Shown: positions 41,743-51,820 of the stretch, piece after piece | Layout: the number at the start of each line of letters is the position of its first letter | How positions within the stretch are numbered: position 1 is the stretch's first letter | Assembly: GCA_022340305.1 (NCBI GenBank) | Contig: JAJDOF010000082.1 | Location: forward strand, 1-64,000 | Direction of reading: 5' to 3' | From: Gammaproteobacteria bacterium | GTDB taxonomy: Bacteria > Pseudomonadota > Gammaproteobacteria > GCA-001735895 | DNA: 64,000 nt | Program-made: the position numbers and the translations under genes | The notes under the pieces: model-generated | What the model was told of the DNA's origin: nothing | The model's database searches: none | The model's input: the letters and a program-made list of their open reading frames with translations, nothing else

Positions 41743-44513
41743 CTCTTTGCCGCGAATATCTTCAACGCTTCCTCGGTAAACAGCTGCAAACCGATCTCGG
41801 GCTGGTAGCCATGAATTTCCTTGACGTCGAGCGCACGGATGAAAGCGAGTATCGCCTCGCTGATCACCTGTCCCGGCACCAGCACCGGAAACCCGGGTGG
41901 GTAGGGTGTAACAAAGCTGGCCGACACCAGCTCGCGACCTGATTTCATCGCCTTGCCGATGGTGGCTTCGTCGATGGTCATGTATTCGCAGTTTTCATCG
42001 TCGTAGGCGAGAAAAAATGCACTGCGAATATCACCCTCGGGAGTCTTCACCTTGCGTTTCGCACCGGCACAGAATACTTCGTGAAAATGGCTGAAATCGG
42101 GCAGCGGCGGCAGTTCCTGTGACAGCGATTTGATCTTGTTTTCAATAATCTTGCGCTCGACGCGGCTCGCGTCCTCACGCTGCTGCTCGAGTTCGGTTGC
42201 GATCTTGACCAGCACCTCGATCAGAAAAGCGACCGAGCTACGCGTGGTGCCGATATTGGTCATGAACAACACCGTGTTGCGCGAAGTCTTGTTGATCTGG
42301 ATGCCATACTTGTCCATCAGGTAGGCGTTCTTGAAAGTATCGCCATCGATTCCGGTCATTCCCAGGTACAGGGTAAGCCGTGTCAGGTCGATGACGAAGT
42401 CGTCGGTTCCCCAGGCTTCCTCCATCCTGGTGTTACGCCAGCCGGTCTCCGGGTCGAAATAACTACCGATACCTGAAGGCCGGTATTCTTCCGGAATCAT
42501 TTCCCTGGCCGAGAGAAAGCGAAAGTACTTGCACAGTAACGGATGTGAAGCAACTCGCTCACGAATCGCCATCGCCAGCTCGATCTGCTTCTGTACCATT
42601 TCGAAACCCTCGAGTTCGACCTGGCGGCGACCGATATCGAGCGAGGCCAGAATCTGGTAGTTGGGCGAGGTCGAGGTGTGCGTCATAAAGGCCTCGTCAA
42701 AGGGCTCCTGCACCTTGTGACGGAATTGCTGGTCATAAATGTGAATCATCGATCCCTGACGCAGCGCGGTCAGCGATTTGTGCGTGGACTGCGTGGCATA
42801 GACGCGAATACTTGCTCTGGCCGGATCCGGCATCAAACGCTCGGTCAGCAGGTCCTCGTCTTTCAATTTGGCAATACGTTTCTGGTAAACTGCGTACTCC
42901 TTTGCATATTCCTCGCTTTTGTAACGGGCCTGCAGGCGCTTGGCGGTCGCCATCGCGGTACGGCGACGGTAGGTCGGGGTAAAACCGGCGAAGGCAAACC
43001 AGGCCTCGTCCCACAGGAAGATCAGGTCAGGCTTGATCGCGAGACACTCTTCCATGACACGTTCGACGTTATACACCACGCCATCAAAGGTGCAGTTGGT
43101 CAGCAGCAACATCTTGACTTTCTCCAGCTGCCCGGCTTTCTTGTAGTTCAGCAATTGGTGCTTGATTTCGCGCAGCGGCACCGCGCCGTACATCGAGTAG
43201 TCGTTCAACGGATAGGAGTCGAGGTAACAGACCTGTGCGCCGGACAGCACCATGCCGTAGTGATGCGATTTATGGCAATCGCGATCAACCAGGATGATGT
43301 CGTCGGGTTTGACCAGTGCCTGCACCACGATCTTGTTGGCCGTGGAGGTGCCGTTGGTGACAAAGTAACTGCGCCGGGCGCCGAAGGCACGCGCGGCGAG
43401 TTCCTGCGCTTTCTTGATCGGCCCGTGTGGTTGCAACAGGGAATCGAGGCCGCCCGAGGTCGCCGAGGTTTCAGCAAGAAAGATGTTCATTCCGTAAAAC
43501 TGCGCCATGTCCTTGATCCAGTGGGACTTGGTCACCGATTTGCCACGCGAAATCGGCATTGCGTGGAACACCCCGGTGGGCTGCTGGCTGTACTTTCGCA
43601 GGGCGGTAAAAAACGGTGTCTGGTAGCGCTGCTGGATACCACGCAGGATATTCAAATGCAGGTCGAGATAATCTTCCTGCTGATAAAATATACGGGAAAA
43701 TTTTTGTGATGCATTGCCGGCGATGTCTTCGACGGCGGCATCGGTGACCAGGTAAAGATCGAGCTCGGGCCGCAATTCCGCAAGCAGGTTGCCGAGCAGA
43801 GGGCCGCGCTCGATGTCGAGCGCGTCTTCATAAGCCGATTCATCGATATTTGCGAGATAGCGATGCAAAATTTCGAGATTATTAGCGGAACGCAGCGGAA
43901 AGCCATAGCGTATCACCACGCTCTGGATGTTGTAATTGAACAGGACCGCGATCAGCGCATCCTCAAAGCTCGGCACCGCGACAATGTCATAGATAAACTG
44001 GTCTTCCGGGCGACGCAATTCGCGCAGGCGCTCACGCAGCTGGCGGATATCCTCATGCGAACTCTCATCGACGAACAGCACTTCAAAATAGGGGCGCTTT
44101 TGCCCGGATTCTTCGTGGTAATGGGTTACCTCGAGCTTGTCCTCGAGCTCCGCGGCAACGCGCAGGTTGATCTGCCTGCTGCGATAGGTTCCGCCGGTCA
44201 ACGCGCGCACGATGCGCGACACCACGTTGGACAACAAGCCGAAATTCTGTTGGTCGACAAGCTGCCACAGCAGGCTGAAATCTTCCTGGCTCGGAAAGGC
44301 GCTGTAGCTTTCGAAGGTTTCGAGTACCCCAATCGCATCGCGAGTCTTTTTCGTCAAGGCCGCTACGTCAGCTTTGCGCATGTGTTTTTCATTCAGGCGA
44401 TTAACGTATTCCTCGAGACGGTTCCAGGTATCGAAACGCATCTGCGTCGGGCTGTGATAAAAATCGAGGTTGGTACGCAGCTTTCTTTTAATAGAACTGT
44501 CGTTTTCAGGCAT
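41739..44513 (-). CDS. Large Orn/Lys/Arg decarboxylase
   Basis: A 924-residue PLP decarboxylase of the bacterial fold type I basic amino acid group. The Schiff-base Lys is in YATQSTHKSLTALRQGSM; FVTNGTSTANKIVVQALVKPDDIILVDRDCHKSHH and WDEAWFAFAGFTPTYRRRTAM are diagnostic, with the N-terminal wing domain (FEDALIAVLFNYNIQSVVIRYG) before it. It is about 170-200 residues longer than LdcC or AdiA, the excess being at the N-terminus (residues 1-170). It yields putrescine, cadaverine or agmatine plus CO2; which one cannot be told. The divergent gabDT genes suggest a link to polyamine breakdown. Confidence 0.88.
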   Translation of the reverse strand: MPENDSSIKRKLRTNLDFYHSPTQMRFDTWNRLEEYVNRLNEKHMRKADVAALTKKTRDAIGVLETFESYSAFPSQEDFSLLWQLVDQQNFGLLSNVVSRIVRALTGGTYRSRQINLRVAAELEDKLEVTHYHEESGQKRPYFEVLFVDESSHEDIRQLRERLRELRRPEDQFIYDIVAVPSFEDALIAVLFNYNIQSVVIRYGFPLRSANNLEILHRYLANIDESAYEDALDIERGPLLGNLLAELRPELDLYLVTDAAVEDIAGNASQKFSRIFYQQEDYLDLHLNILRGIQQRYQTPFFTALRKYSQQPTGVFHAMPISRGKSVTKSHWIKDMAQFYGMNIFLAETSATSGGLDSLLQPHGPIKKAQELAARAFGARRSYFVTNGTSTANKIVVQALVKPDDIILVDRDCHKSHHYGMVLSGAQVCYLDSYPLNDYSMYGAVPLREIKHQLLNYKKAGQLEKVKMLLLTNCTFDGVVYNVERVMEECLAIKPDLIFLWDEAWFAFAGFTPTYRRRTAMATAKRLQARYKSEEYAKEYAVYQKRIAKLKDEDLLTERLMPDPARASIRVYATQSTHKSLTALRQGSMIHIYDQQFRHKVQEPFDEAFMTHTSTSPNYQILASLDIGRRQVELEGFEMVQKQIELAMAIRERVASHPLLCKYFRFLSAREMIPEEYRPSGIGSYFDPETGWRNTRMEEAWGTDDFVIDLTRLTLYLGMTGIDGDTFKNAYLMDKYGIQINKTSRNTVLFMTNIGTTRSSVAFLIEVLVKIATELEQQREDASRVERKIIENKIKSLSQELPPLPDFSHFHEVFCAGAKRKVKTPEGDIRSAFFLAYDDENCEYMTIDEATIGKAMKSGRELVSASFVTPYPPGFPVLVPGQVISEAILAFIRALDVKEIHGYQPEIGLQLFTEEALKIFAAKS

Positions 44514-44653
44514 TTTGACTCTCCGTGGGCTGAAGCCGACACGATTGTATCAGAGTAATGTACAGGTAATCTCTCAGGCTGTTAAATTCATTGTCGAGGT
44601 AAGGCGAAATCGTTATGATTCCCGCCCTTGCAGAAAATCTCGGATTGAGACCT

Positions 44654-46117
44654 ATGACAATTCAGTTAACCGACCAGGCCCTGCTGAAGACGCAGGCTTA
44701 TATCAACGGACAATGGCAGGATGCAGACAGCGGTGAAACCGTGGCTGTCACCAACCCCGCCACCGGCGAAGTCATCGCCGAAGTTGCCAAATGCAGCACC
44801 GCAGAAACCCGCCGTGCGATCGAGGCCGCCAACGCTGCTTTCCCCGAATGGCGCAAGCGTACCGCGAAAGAGCGCGCCGCCTGCCTGCGCAAATGGTTTA
44901 ACCTGATGATGGCGGCGCAGGAAGATCTCGCGCTGATCATGACCCTGGAACAGGGCAAGCCGCTGTCCGAATCGCGCGGCGAAATCGCCTACGGTGCCAA
45001 TTACATCGAATGGTTTGCCGAGGAAGGCAAGCGCATGTACGGCGATACTATTCCACAGCCGTCAAACGACAAGCGCATCGTCTGCATCAAGCAACCGGTC
45101 GGCGTGGTAGCCTGTATTACGCCGTGGAATTTCCCCAATGCCATGTTGACGCGCAAAATCGCTCCGGCGCTGGCCGCCGGCTGCACCGTAGTGTGCAAGC
45201 CTGCCAATGCCACTCCCCTGTCCGCGTATGCCTTTGTCGAACTGGCGGAACGCGCCGGCATTCCTGCCGGTGTCATCAACATGGTAACCGGAGAGACAGC
45301 GGCGATCGGCAAGGAACTGACCTCCAACCCGATCGTACGCAAATTGACCTTCACCGGCTCGACCCCGGTGGGCAAGCAATTGATGGCCGAATGCGCACAG
45401 ACGGTCAAACGCACTTCGATGGAACTGGGTGGCAACGCCCCGTTTATCGTGTTTGACGATGCCGACCTCGACGCTGCTGTAGCCGGCGCACTGGTGAGCA
45501 AGTACCGCAACGCCGGGCAGACCTGCGTTTGCGCCAACCGCATCCTGGTTCAGGCCGGAGTGTATGACGCTTTCGCCGACAAGCTGGCGACAGCCGTGTC
45601 CGGCCTCAAAATGGGCGACGGCACGCATGAAGGTATCACCGTGGGCCCGCTGATCACCGAGCAGGCGGCGAACGATATGGAAGCTTTCGTTGCCGACGCC
45701 GTGAGCAAGGGCGCAAAGATGGTGGCTGGCGGCAATCGTTCGAATCTTGGCAGTCATTTCTTCGAGCCGACCATTCTGACCAACGTTACCAGCGAGATGC
45801 GCGTTTTCCGCGAAGAGATCTTTGGACCGATTGCACCCTTGTTCAAATTCGACAGCGAAGATGAAGCCGTACAAATGGCGAACGACACCGAGTTCGGTCT
45901 CGCCTGTTACTTCTACTCGCGCGACATCGGCCGCATCTGGCGAGTTGCCGAAAACCTTGAATACGGCATCGTCGGCATCAACGAAGGCATTATCTCCAAC
46001 GAAATGGCGCCATTTGGTGGTGTCAAGGAATCCGGCCAGGGCCGTGAAGGCTCCAAGTACGGTCTGGACGACTATACTGAAATCAAATACATGTGCATGG
46101 GAGGGATCGACAAATGA
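44654..46117 (+). CDS. gabD: NAD(P)-dependent succinate-semialdehyde dehydrogenase
   Basis: A 487-residue aldehyde dehydrogenase. GVVACITPWNFPNAMLTRKIAPALAAGCTVVCKPA, FTGSTPVGKQLM, the Glu in MELGGNAPFIVFDDAD and the catalytic Cys in RNAGQTCVCANRI are intact, with PFGGVKESGQGREGSKYGLDDYTE typical of GabD. It oxidises succinate semialdehyde to succinate. The ATG at 44654 begins the homologous part. Its stop overlaps the gabT start (ATGA). The pair forms the GABA shunt exit into the TCA cycle. Confidence 0.94.
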   Translation: MTIQLTDQALLKTQAYINGQWQDADSGETVAVTNPATGEVIAEVAKCSTAETRRAIEAANAAFPEWRKRTAKERAACLRKWFNLMMAAQEDLALIMTLEQGKPLSESRGEIAYGANYIEWFAEEGKRMYGDTIPQPSNDKRIVCIKQPVGVVACITPWNFPNAMLTRKIAPALAAGCTVVCKPANATPLSAYAFVELAERAGIPAGVINMVTGETAAIGKELTSNPIVRKLTFTGSTPVGKQLMAECAQTVKRTSMELGGNAPFIVFDDADLDAAVAGALVSKYRNAGQTCVCANRILVQAGVYDAFADKLATAVSGLKMGDGTHEGITVGPLITEQAANDMEAFVADAVSKGAKMVAGGNRSNLGSHFFEPTILTNVTSEMRVFREEIFGPIAPLFKFDSEDEAVQMANDTEFGLACYFYSRDIGRIWRVAENLEYGIVGINEGIISNEMAPFGGVKESGQGREGSKYGLDDYTEIKYMCMGGIDK

Positions 46118-47433
46118 GTAATGCAAAATTGAAAGTCACTGAAGTTACTGGGCTCTCCAATCTGGAGTGGCAGGCGCGCAAGGACAACGCCATCGCGCGC
46201 GGCGAAGGTAATATTGCCCCGGTCTATGTCGAGCGTGCGCTCGGCTCCGAGATATGGGACGTGGAAGGCAAACGATATATCGATTTCGGTACCGGCATCG
46301 CGGTTTGTTCCGCCGGCCATAGTCACCCGAAAATCGTCGCTGCAGTCACCGAACAACTGCAGAGGTTCAGTCATACCTGTGTCATGGTCACGCCATACGA
46401 CAGCGCGGTACGCCTCGCCGAAAAGCTCAATGAACTGGCACCCGGGCCGAGCAAGAAAAAGTCGATTTTTGTGACCACCGGCGCCGAAGCCGTCGAAAAC
46501 GCGGTCAAGATCGCGCGCGCGCACACCGGTCGTCGCGGCGTCATCGCCTTTAACGGGGGTTATCACGGCAGAACCAATCTGACCATGGGTATGACCGGCA
46601 AGATCACGCCCTACAAAAATCTTTTCGGTCCTTTCCCGGCCGAGATTTTCCACGCGCGCTTCCCGATCGAGTACCACGGCATTTCCGTCGAGGATTCGCT
46701 CAAGGCCGTGAATGACCTGTTCATGACTTCTATCGCAGCCAGCGACGTGGCCGCGATGATCGTCGAACCGGTACAGGGCGAAGGCGGCTTCTACCCGGCG
46801 CCCGTGGAATTCCTGCAGGCGCTCAGAAACCTCTGCGATGAGCATGGCATCATGCTGATCATCGATGAAATCCAGACCGGATTTGCGCGCACCGGCAAGA
46901 TGTTCTGCAGCGAGTATGCCGGCGTCGAAGCGGACCTGATGACGGTCGCCAAGGGCATGGCCAACGGTTTCCCGATCGCCGCGGTCATTGGCAAAGCGGA
47001 GATCATGGATGCACCATTGCCTGGTGGCATTGGCGGCACCTACGCCGGCTCTCCGCTCGGCTGCGTGGCCGGACTCGCCATGATGGAAGTGATCGAGGAA
47101 GAGAAGCTCGTCGATGGAGCGCTTCGGGTCAACGCGGTTTTCGCTGCGCGCCTGAAGGCCCTGCAGGCCAGATTTCCGGCAAAAATCGGTGCGCTGCGTA
47201 CCAGCCATGGCGCGATGATGGCGATGGAACTGGTGAGCGATGGTGATGCCGACAAACCCGACGCCGAGTTGACCAGGGCGCTGGTGAGCAAGGCCTACCA
47301 GAATGGCCTGGCCCTGTTGAGCTGTGGTGCACGCGGCAACGTCATCCGCTTCCTGCCGGCGCTCAATATCAGCGATGTATTGATTAACGAGGGCATGGAT
47401 ATTCTCGAAAACTGTCTGCAGGAACTGGTCTAA
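46114..47433 (+). CDS. gabT: 4-aminobutyrate aminotransferase
   Basis: A 439-residue class III aminotransferase converting GABA plus 2-oxoglutarate to succinate semialdehyde plus glutamate. VTTGAEAVENAVKIARAHTGRRGVIAFNGGYHGRT, IVEPVQGEGGFYPAP, IIDEIQTGFARTGKMF (pyridine Asp) and the Schiff-base Lys in LMTVAKGMANGFPIAAV are present. The ATG at 46114 has GGAGG nine bases upstream and overlaps the gabD stop. A perfect hairpin terminator lies beyond its 3' end, shared with the convergent acylase gene. Confidence 0.95.
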   Translation: MSNAKLKVTEVTGLSNLEWQARKDNAIARGEGNIAPVYVERALGSEIWDVEGKRYIDFGTGIAVCSAGHSHPKIVAAVTEQLQRFSHTCVMVTPYDSAVRLAEKLNELAPGPSKKKSIFVTTGAEAVENAVKIARAHTGRRGVIAFNGGYHGRTNLTMGMTGKITPYKNLFGPFPAEIFHARFPIEYHGISVEDSLKAVNDLFMTSIAASDVAAMIVEPVQGEGGFYPAPVEFLQALRNLCDEHGIMLIIDEIQTGFARTGKMFCSEYAGVEADLMTVAKGMANGFPIAAVIGKAEIMDAPLPGGIGGTYAGSPLGCVAGLAMMEVIEEEKLVDGALRVNAVFAARLKALQARFPAKIGALRTSHGAMMAMELVSDGDADKPDAELTRALVSKAYQNGLALLSCGARGNVIRFLPALNISDVLINEGMDILENCLQELV

Positions 47434-47482
47434 CCGATACCGACAACACTCAAATAGCCAACCTTTGCCAGGGCAGTTAAAA

Positions 47483-47524
47483 GGGTCGGTGACAAGCTGT
47501 AATGAAATCAACTGTCACCGACCC
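47483..47524 (-). terminator. Intrinsic terminator of the penicillin-acylase-type gene
   Basis: GGGTCGGTGACA (47483-47494) and TGTCACCGACCC (47513-47524) form a perfect 12-bp stem with an 18-base loop. Read on the minus strand the stem is followed by TTTT, fitting the 3' end of the acylase gene; it may also stop gabT transcription from the other side. Confidence 0.75.
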
Positions 47525-47562
47525 CGTTCTTCCCGACGCTGGCAGGTGGGCGTGGTTACCCG

Positions 47563-50370
47563 TCAGGGCTGATACTCCTGTATGGACAGGGCGTTATAGC
47601 GTGCCGCCTGCAGGCGATAGGTCTTGTTACTGAGCCAGGGTTCAAGCAGATTTACGTAAAACGGGTTTCCAGGAATCGCACTCTCGCCGCCGGCCAGGCT
47701 CGATTCCGCCTTCACCTTCCTGTGCCCTGCTTCGGCAACGAAGCGCCCGGTCGGTCCAAAATCAAACATAAATGAGTCACTGTTGCTGACGCGAACATTG
47801 TTCACGGCTGGCGGCGCTTCGTCTACCGTCTCAAAACCCCCGTCTGTTGCTATGCCAGCCAGGCCCTCGACTGAAGGCGGGATAAAGCCACCAGCGGGTG
47901 GTATGTTGAGCATCGGGTTTTCTCCACCCAGCGGATGCCTGAGCACGATGCGATGCAATTTACCCCAACGATAATCGTCCTGGTTGTCGGATCTGGAGAA
48001 AGCGGGCGCAAAGTCCGCCGACGCCAACAGGTCAAGTGTATCGACCAGTGCTTCCAGCACCACGATGTCACGGCGAGTGGCCGCATCGTCGACGCCAGGC
48101 ACATTGAAAAAATTCAATCCCGAGACACCTACCCCGTCTTGTTCGAGCAAATGCTTGAGGGCGGTGACTACTTCCTCGCGTTTGCCGGGACGTGGCGCAT
48201 CGACGAGACCATTATCGTCCAGCGTCGCATCGATGGTATTAGCCACGATCACGCCCCGCCAGGTGGAGTAAATCGTCGTCGCCACGCTGGCGTCGACATC
48301 GTGCTCGCCGGGATCGGCGTCATAACCACCGGGAATGCCGGTCGGTGTGGTGTAATTCCATTTACGCAGTCGTTTGACTGCTTCCTTTACCCGCACATCG
48401 GCGGCCAGGGAAGCCAGCAACGGATGCGCCTTGCCTCTCCTCGCATTTTTATAAGCCTGCTCGATATAAGGCGCGAGCGCCACGGCGTCGTTGAGCACGG
48501 TATCAGCCTGCATGGCCTTCATTTGCTGCAACGATATTTTTCCGTCCCGCCTGGACAACAGTTCGCCGATCATCTCGGTTTCGCGGCCGGCACGTATCGA
48601 GAAGTTACGCCCGCCCCAGTTCAGGTACAGCAGCCCGTTCCCGTTATCACGCAGGTCGTTCAACGGGTTGTTGTCGAGCGTATTACCGGTGTGATCGTTG
48701 TTTGCATTGACGATGAAACCGGAAGGGGGATTGACGATCTGCGGCATCTCGACGAACGGCAGGATCTCAAAGGGCGTCGCCTGGTTTTCAGGTGGAGGTG
48801 CGGCGAGTGGCAACCAGGCATTACCGGCATAACCGTTACGAATCAAAAACGGTGGGTTTACCGGCCCGACCGGGTTCTGCAAATCTGCACGCAGCGGGAC
48901 TTCGCCGGTGACGAAGTAACCAATATTTCCGCCCCTATCCGCGTAGATTAGATTCTGTGAGGCGAAATCGATCAGCTGAATCGCAGCCTTGAACTCGTCG
49001 ATGTTACTGGCGCGATTGATGGCACAGAAGCCCTCCGGGTCGCGGGTTGGCCCGAAGCCCACCGACTGCACACTCAACGCGGTGAAGGCGCCCGGGAAAG
49101 GCCCGGCCTCCGGCTTCGTGATCAGCGGGCCCTGGTTGCGCCGCGGAACGATTAATACCGGTATCTTCTCCGGCAGCTCTACGAGCTTACCACCGACGTT
49201 GGCCTTAAAGCTTTCAAAAATGACCTCAACCGCCTCTTCCACCCCGTCTTGCACTGTGGCAAGGCCGGACGAAACCGCGGCTGGAACGAGAATCTCGGAA
49301 TAGATATCGCTCACGTCGAGCCGCGCGTTGGTAATTCCCCAGGCGATGGAGCGATTGTGTCCGCGAACGATGCAAGGAGCGCCCGGCAAACTGCTACCGG
49401 CAACGTCGATACCCGGCGCCGACAATTGCAGCTCGTGAAAAATAGTCGGACTTTCAAGGCGTAAATGTATGTCGTTAGCCAACATCGGGCGACCGTTGTT
49501 GCTGTGTTTCCCCGAGATCACCCAGGAGTTGCTACCGCCCATGTCGTCTCCTTCGCCGGCCATGATGCCCGGAATACGCGGCAGCTTGTGGATGCGTTCG
49601 CGATACTCCTTACCCTGCTTTACCGCCGTTTCCCGGGCGGGCCAATCCTGCCTGTCTCTGCTTAAACGCCGGGCGGACTTACCTCTCGGCGAACGCAACC
49701 CGGCCATTGCATCGGGAATGGTCGCGGCCGGATCGAAAGGCGCGCTGCGATACAGGTCTTCGAAGAAAAGCAGACTACCATCGAACCCCGCAACCGCCCC
49801 TGCCGCCTGGTAGCTATTAAGCGCAACGGTCAGATCGATGTCATCGGCCACGATCAACGAGGTCGCGGTAGCGAGCGCCTTCCCCACCAAAACGCTGTCG
49901 AGCGGTTGCCACTGCCTGACACTCGTCAACCCCAGCCCGAGATACTCGGGGGGCAGCTGTCCTGCCGCTTCGGCCTGGTCGAGGAAGGAATTGACGCCGT
50001 CACTATAGGCTTGCAGTAGTGCCTGCATCGCCGGCGGATGTGCGGCCAACGAGCGCTCCGCCGCTCGTCCGAGGCCGATCGTACGGGTTTCCACGTCGCT
50101 CTCGATAACCTCCATGCCGAGCAGTTCAGCGAGCGTTCCCGCCGCGGATCGGCGCAACAGGTCCATCTGAAATAGACGATCCTCGGCGTGAATTCTACCC
50201 TGCATGAAAAACAGGTCGTGATCGTTGGCGGCGGTGATATGGGGAATGCCATTGGCATCGCGCAGCACCTTGACCGGCGCGACGAGACCGGGCAAGTTGA
50301 GCCCCGCCCGGGACTCGAACGTGGCGCTTAACAGAATAAGTATCGATAGAATGATTTTAATCTTGTTCAT
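47563..50370 (-). CDS. Secreted penicillin-acylase-family NTN hydrolase
   Basis: A 935-residue S45-family acylase exported by a signal peptide (MNKIKIILSILILLSATFES, cleavage near SRA). The alpha chain holds RDANGIPHITAANDHDLFFMQG; the self-cleavage site and nucleophile are GG-S280 in MGGSNSWVISGKHS, and LANDIHLRLESP and NARLDVSDIY follow in the beta chain. Relatives hydrolyse penicillins, N-acyl homoserine lactones or other amides in the periplasm. PvdQ-type lactone activity is possible but not demonstrable from sequence. A clear terminator follows. It is monocistronic. Confidence 0.88.
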   Translation of the reverse strand: MNKIKIILSILILLSATFESRAGLNLPGLVAPVKVLRDANGIPHITAANDHDLFFMQGRIHAEDRLFQMDLLRRSAAGTLAELLGMEVIESDVETRTIGLGRAAERSLAAHPPAMQALLQAYSDGVNSFLDQAEAAGQLPPEYLGLGLTSVRQWQPLDSVLVGKALATATSLIVADDIDLTVALNSYQAAGAVAGFDGSLLFFEDLYRSAPFDPAATIPDAMAGLRSPRGKSARRLSRDRQDWPARETAVKQGKEYRERIHKLPRIPGIMAGEGDDMGGSNSWVISGKHSNNGRPMLANDIHLRLESPTIFHELQLSAPGIDVAGSSLPGAPCIVRGHNRSIAWGITNARLDVSDIYSEILVPAAVSSGLATVQDGVEEAVEVIFESFKANVGGKLVELPEKIPVLIVPRRNQGPLITKPEAGPFPGAFTALSVQSVGFGPTRDPEGFCAINRASNIDEFKAAIQLIDFASQNLIYADRGGNIGYFVTGEVPLRADLQNPVGPVNPPFLIRNGYAGNAWLPLAAPPPENQATPFEILPFVEMPQIVNPPSGFIVNANNDHTGNTLDNNPLNDLRDNGNGLLYLNWGGRNFSIRAGRETEMIGELLSRRDGKISLQQMKAMQADTVLNDAVALAPYIEQAYKNARRGKAHPLLASLAADVRVKEAVKRLRKWNYTTPTGIPGGYDADPGEHDVDASVATTIYSTWRGVIVANTIDATLDDNGLVDAPRPGKREEVVTALKHLLEQDGVGVSGLNFFNVPGVDDAATRRDIVVLEALVDTLDLLASADFAPAFSRSDNQDDYRWGKLHRIVLRHPLGGENPMLNIPPAGGFIPPSVEGLAGIATDGGFETVDEAPPAVNNVRVSNSDSFMFDFGPTGRFVAEAGHRKVKAESSLAGGESAIPGNPFYVNLLEPWLSNKTYRLQAARYNALSIQEYQP

Positions 50371-50806
50371 GATGACCTCCGTGGTAACTACCAGGGCTGT
50401 TGGTGATTTACGCTAAAAGCGAACTGCGATTTTTACCGCGAGGACAGCGCCTCGGCAACCGCCGTTGACGGAGTATCGGCATACGGATCTCGCGGTAGCG
50501 GCAGGTACTACGAAACAGCAAACCCGGGCAATTTGCCCGTCATCGCAACATGAGCACCCGTCGCTTGTTGCCGCTAATCGCAATCGATCGATGCGGTCAC
50601 AGGGCTTACCGGGAACCGGTTTTTAACCGTAAAGTCATGGTTTTAGCCCGGGCAAGGCCGAAACGAAACAGCCCTGGATCCTGGTGGGGCTCGACGGTGA
50701 ATTACGGATTGAGGGGCTGGCGGGCTGGCGGGCTGGCAGCTTTCGGCAACAGCCTGGGTTCAACAGCAGCCTGTTCAGGTGCTACCGATCAAATCACGAA
50801 CCTTGT
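50371..50806. other. 436-base gap without a recognisable gene
   Basis: Upstream half should contain the promoter of the acylase gene; I see no strong -35/-10 pair. It includes a 15-base palindrome (CGGGCAATTTGCCCG, 50524-50538) and three tandem GGGCTGGC copies near the lipoprotein end. No frame on either strand looks coding. Confidence 0.5.
50714..50737. repeat. Three tandem copies of GGGCTGGC
   Basis: Copies at 50714-50721, 50722-50729 and 50730-50737 are identical. An 8-bp unit of this kind is prone to slippage and lies downstream of the lipoprotein gene's 3' end, outside any coding region. Confidence 0.7.
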
Positions 50807-51661
50807 TTACCAGTAATAGACTTGTATCGTGCTGTTATAGGAGACGGCATAGCTGTCGCAATCGACAAAGCTCACTGTGACCGGCACATCGGCGCTATCG
50901 GTAAACTGCAGTGCACCGGAGGCTGGCTGACCATTGGGGCAGGTAAACAGGATCGGCGCGGTGGTCGCAATGCTAAAACTACCGTGATCCGGATCGACGA
51001 TGGTTGCGGTGACGCTGTAGCCGTTGAATTCATCTCCGTCGACCGATACATCGGCAAAGTCATAGACGCGACCGTCATAGCCGACCACGTCGGGAAATGC
51101 GCAACTGGTTGCCCCGCTGATGTTATTGGTATCGCAGCTGGCCTCGAAGTCGAGGATGCTCTCCTCACCGTCGATACTGATGATAAAGCCGACATACGCC
51201 AGGTTGACCGTGGTAATGTCTCCGGAGACGTTGCTGGAGGCAGTAACCAGCCCATCGAGGACGATTAAACCGTAGCCGCCAAAATCGCACATGACAAAGT
51301 TGACGCTCATACTACCGTCGGGATTGACGGTTTCGGTCGCGCTACCCGGGTCACAGTACACCGGGGGTGGCAAATTCGCAGTCCTGCCGGCAATTCTTGT
51401 CACCAGGTCGTGACTGACGCTTTCGACCGTGGGCTCACCAGAGGGCCTGAATCCTAGAGCAGGCACGCTGGCATTCTTCGCGGCCTGTTTTGCACCCTCG
51501 GCAGCGGCAGCACCGAGTTGTTCGGCATTGCCCGCGTTTATCTCGGCAAGTTTGCTCGCGGAACTGCCATTGTCGGCGTTACTGCTACTGCCACCGCCAC
51601 TGCAGGCGACCGCCGCGGCCAGCACCATACCGAGCCCCAGATTTCGAATGAAACCGCCCAT
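50807..51661 (-). CDS. Lipoprotein of unknown function
   Basis: A 284-residue exported protein. The signal ends in a lipobox AVAC with Cys20 followed by a Gly/Ser-rich linker, so it is probably outer-membrane anchored. The rest is beta-rich with regular Asp, Ser and Thr, several Cys pairs (YCDPGS, VMCDFGG, SCDTNN, TSCAFPD, FTCPNG, DCDSY) that may form disulfides, and no enzyme motif. I do not recognise a family. It is transcribed alone. Confidence 0.75.
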   Translation of the reverse strand: MGGFIRNLGLGMVLAAAVACSGGGSSSNADNGSSASKLAEINAGNAEQLGAAAAEGAKQAAKNASVPALGFRPSGEPTVESVSHDLVTRIAGRTANLPPPVYCDPGSATETVNPDGSMSVNFVMCDFGGYGLIVLDGLVTASSNVSGDITTVNLAYVGFIISIDGEESILDFEASCDTNNISGATSCAFPDVVGYDGRVYDFADVSVDGDEFNGYSVTATIVDPDHGSFSIATTAPILFTCPNGQPASGALQFTDSADVPVTVSFVDCDSYAVSYNSTIQVYYW

Positions 51662-51820
51662 GATCGTCCTTCACTATCCATTATGTCCAGACTGGAATAT
51701 ATAGTCGAAACAGAGGGGAAAGTGACTACCGTTCGTCAGGTAAAACAGGCTGGCAATGGCAATCCCACGGCACCGACCGCGGCCCCGGCCACCAAGCAAC
51801 GGCTAACGTCCCTGGGAGGG

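Noticed and set aside
42678-43709. 343-codon plus-strand frame inside the decarboxylase
   Set aside because: Antisense shadow of conserved catalytic core sequence.
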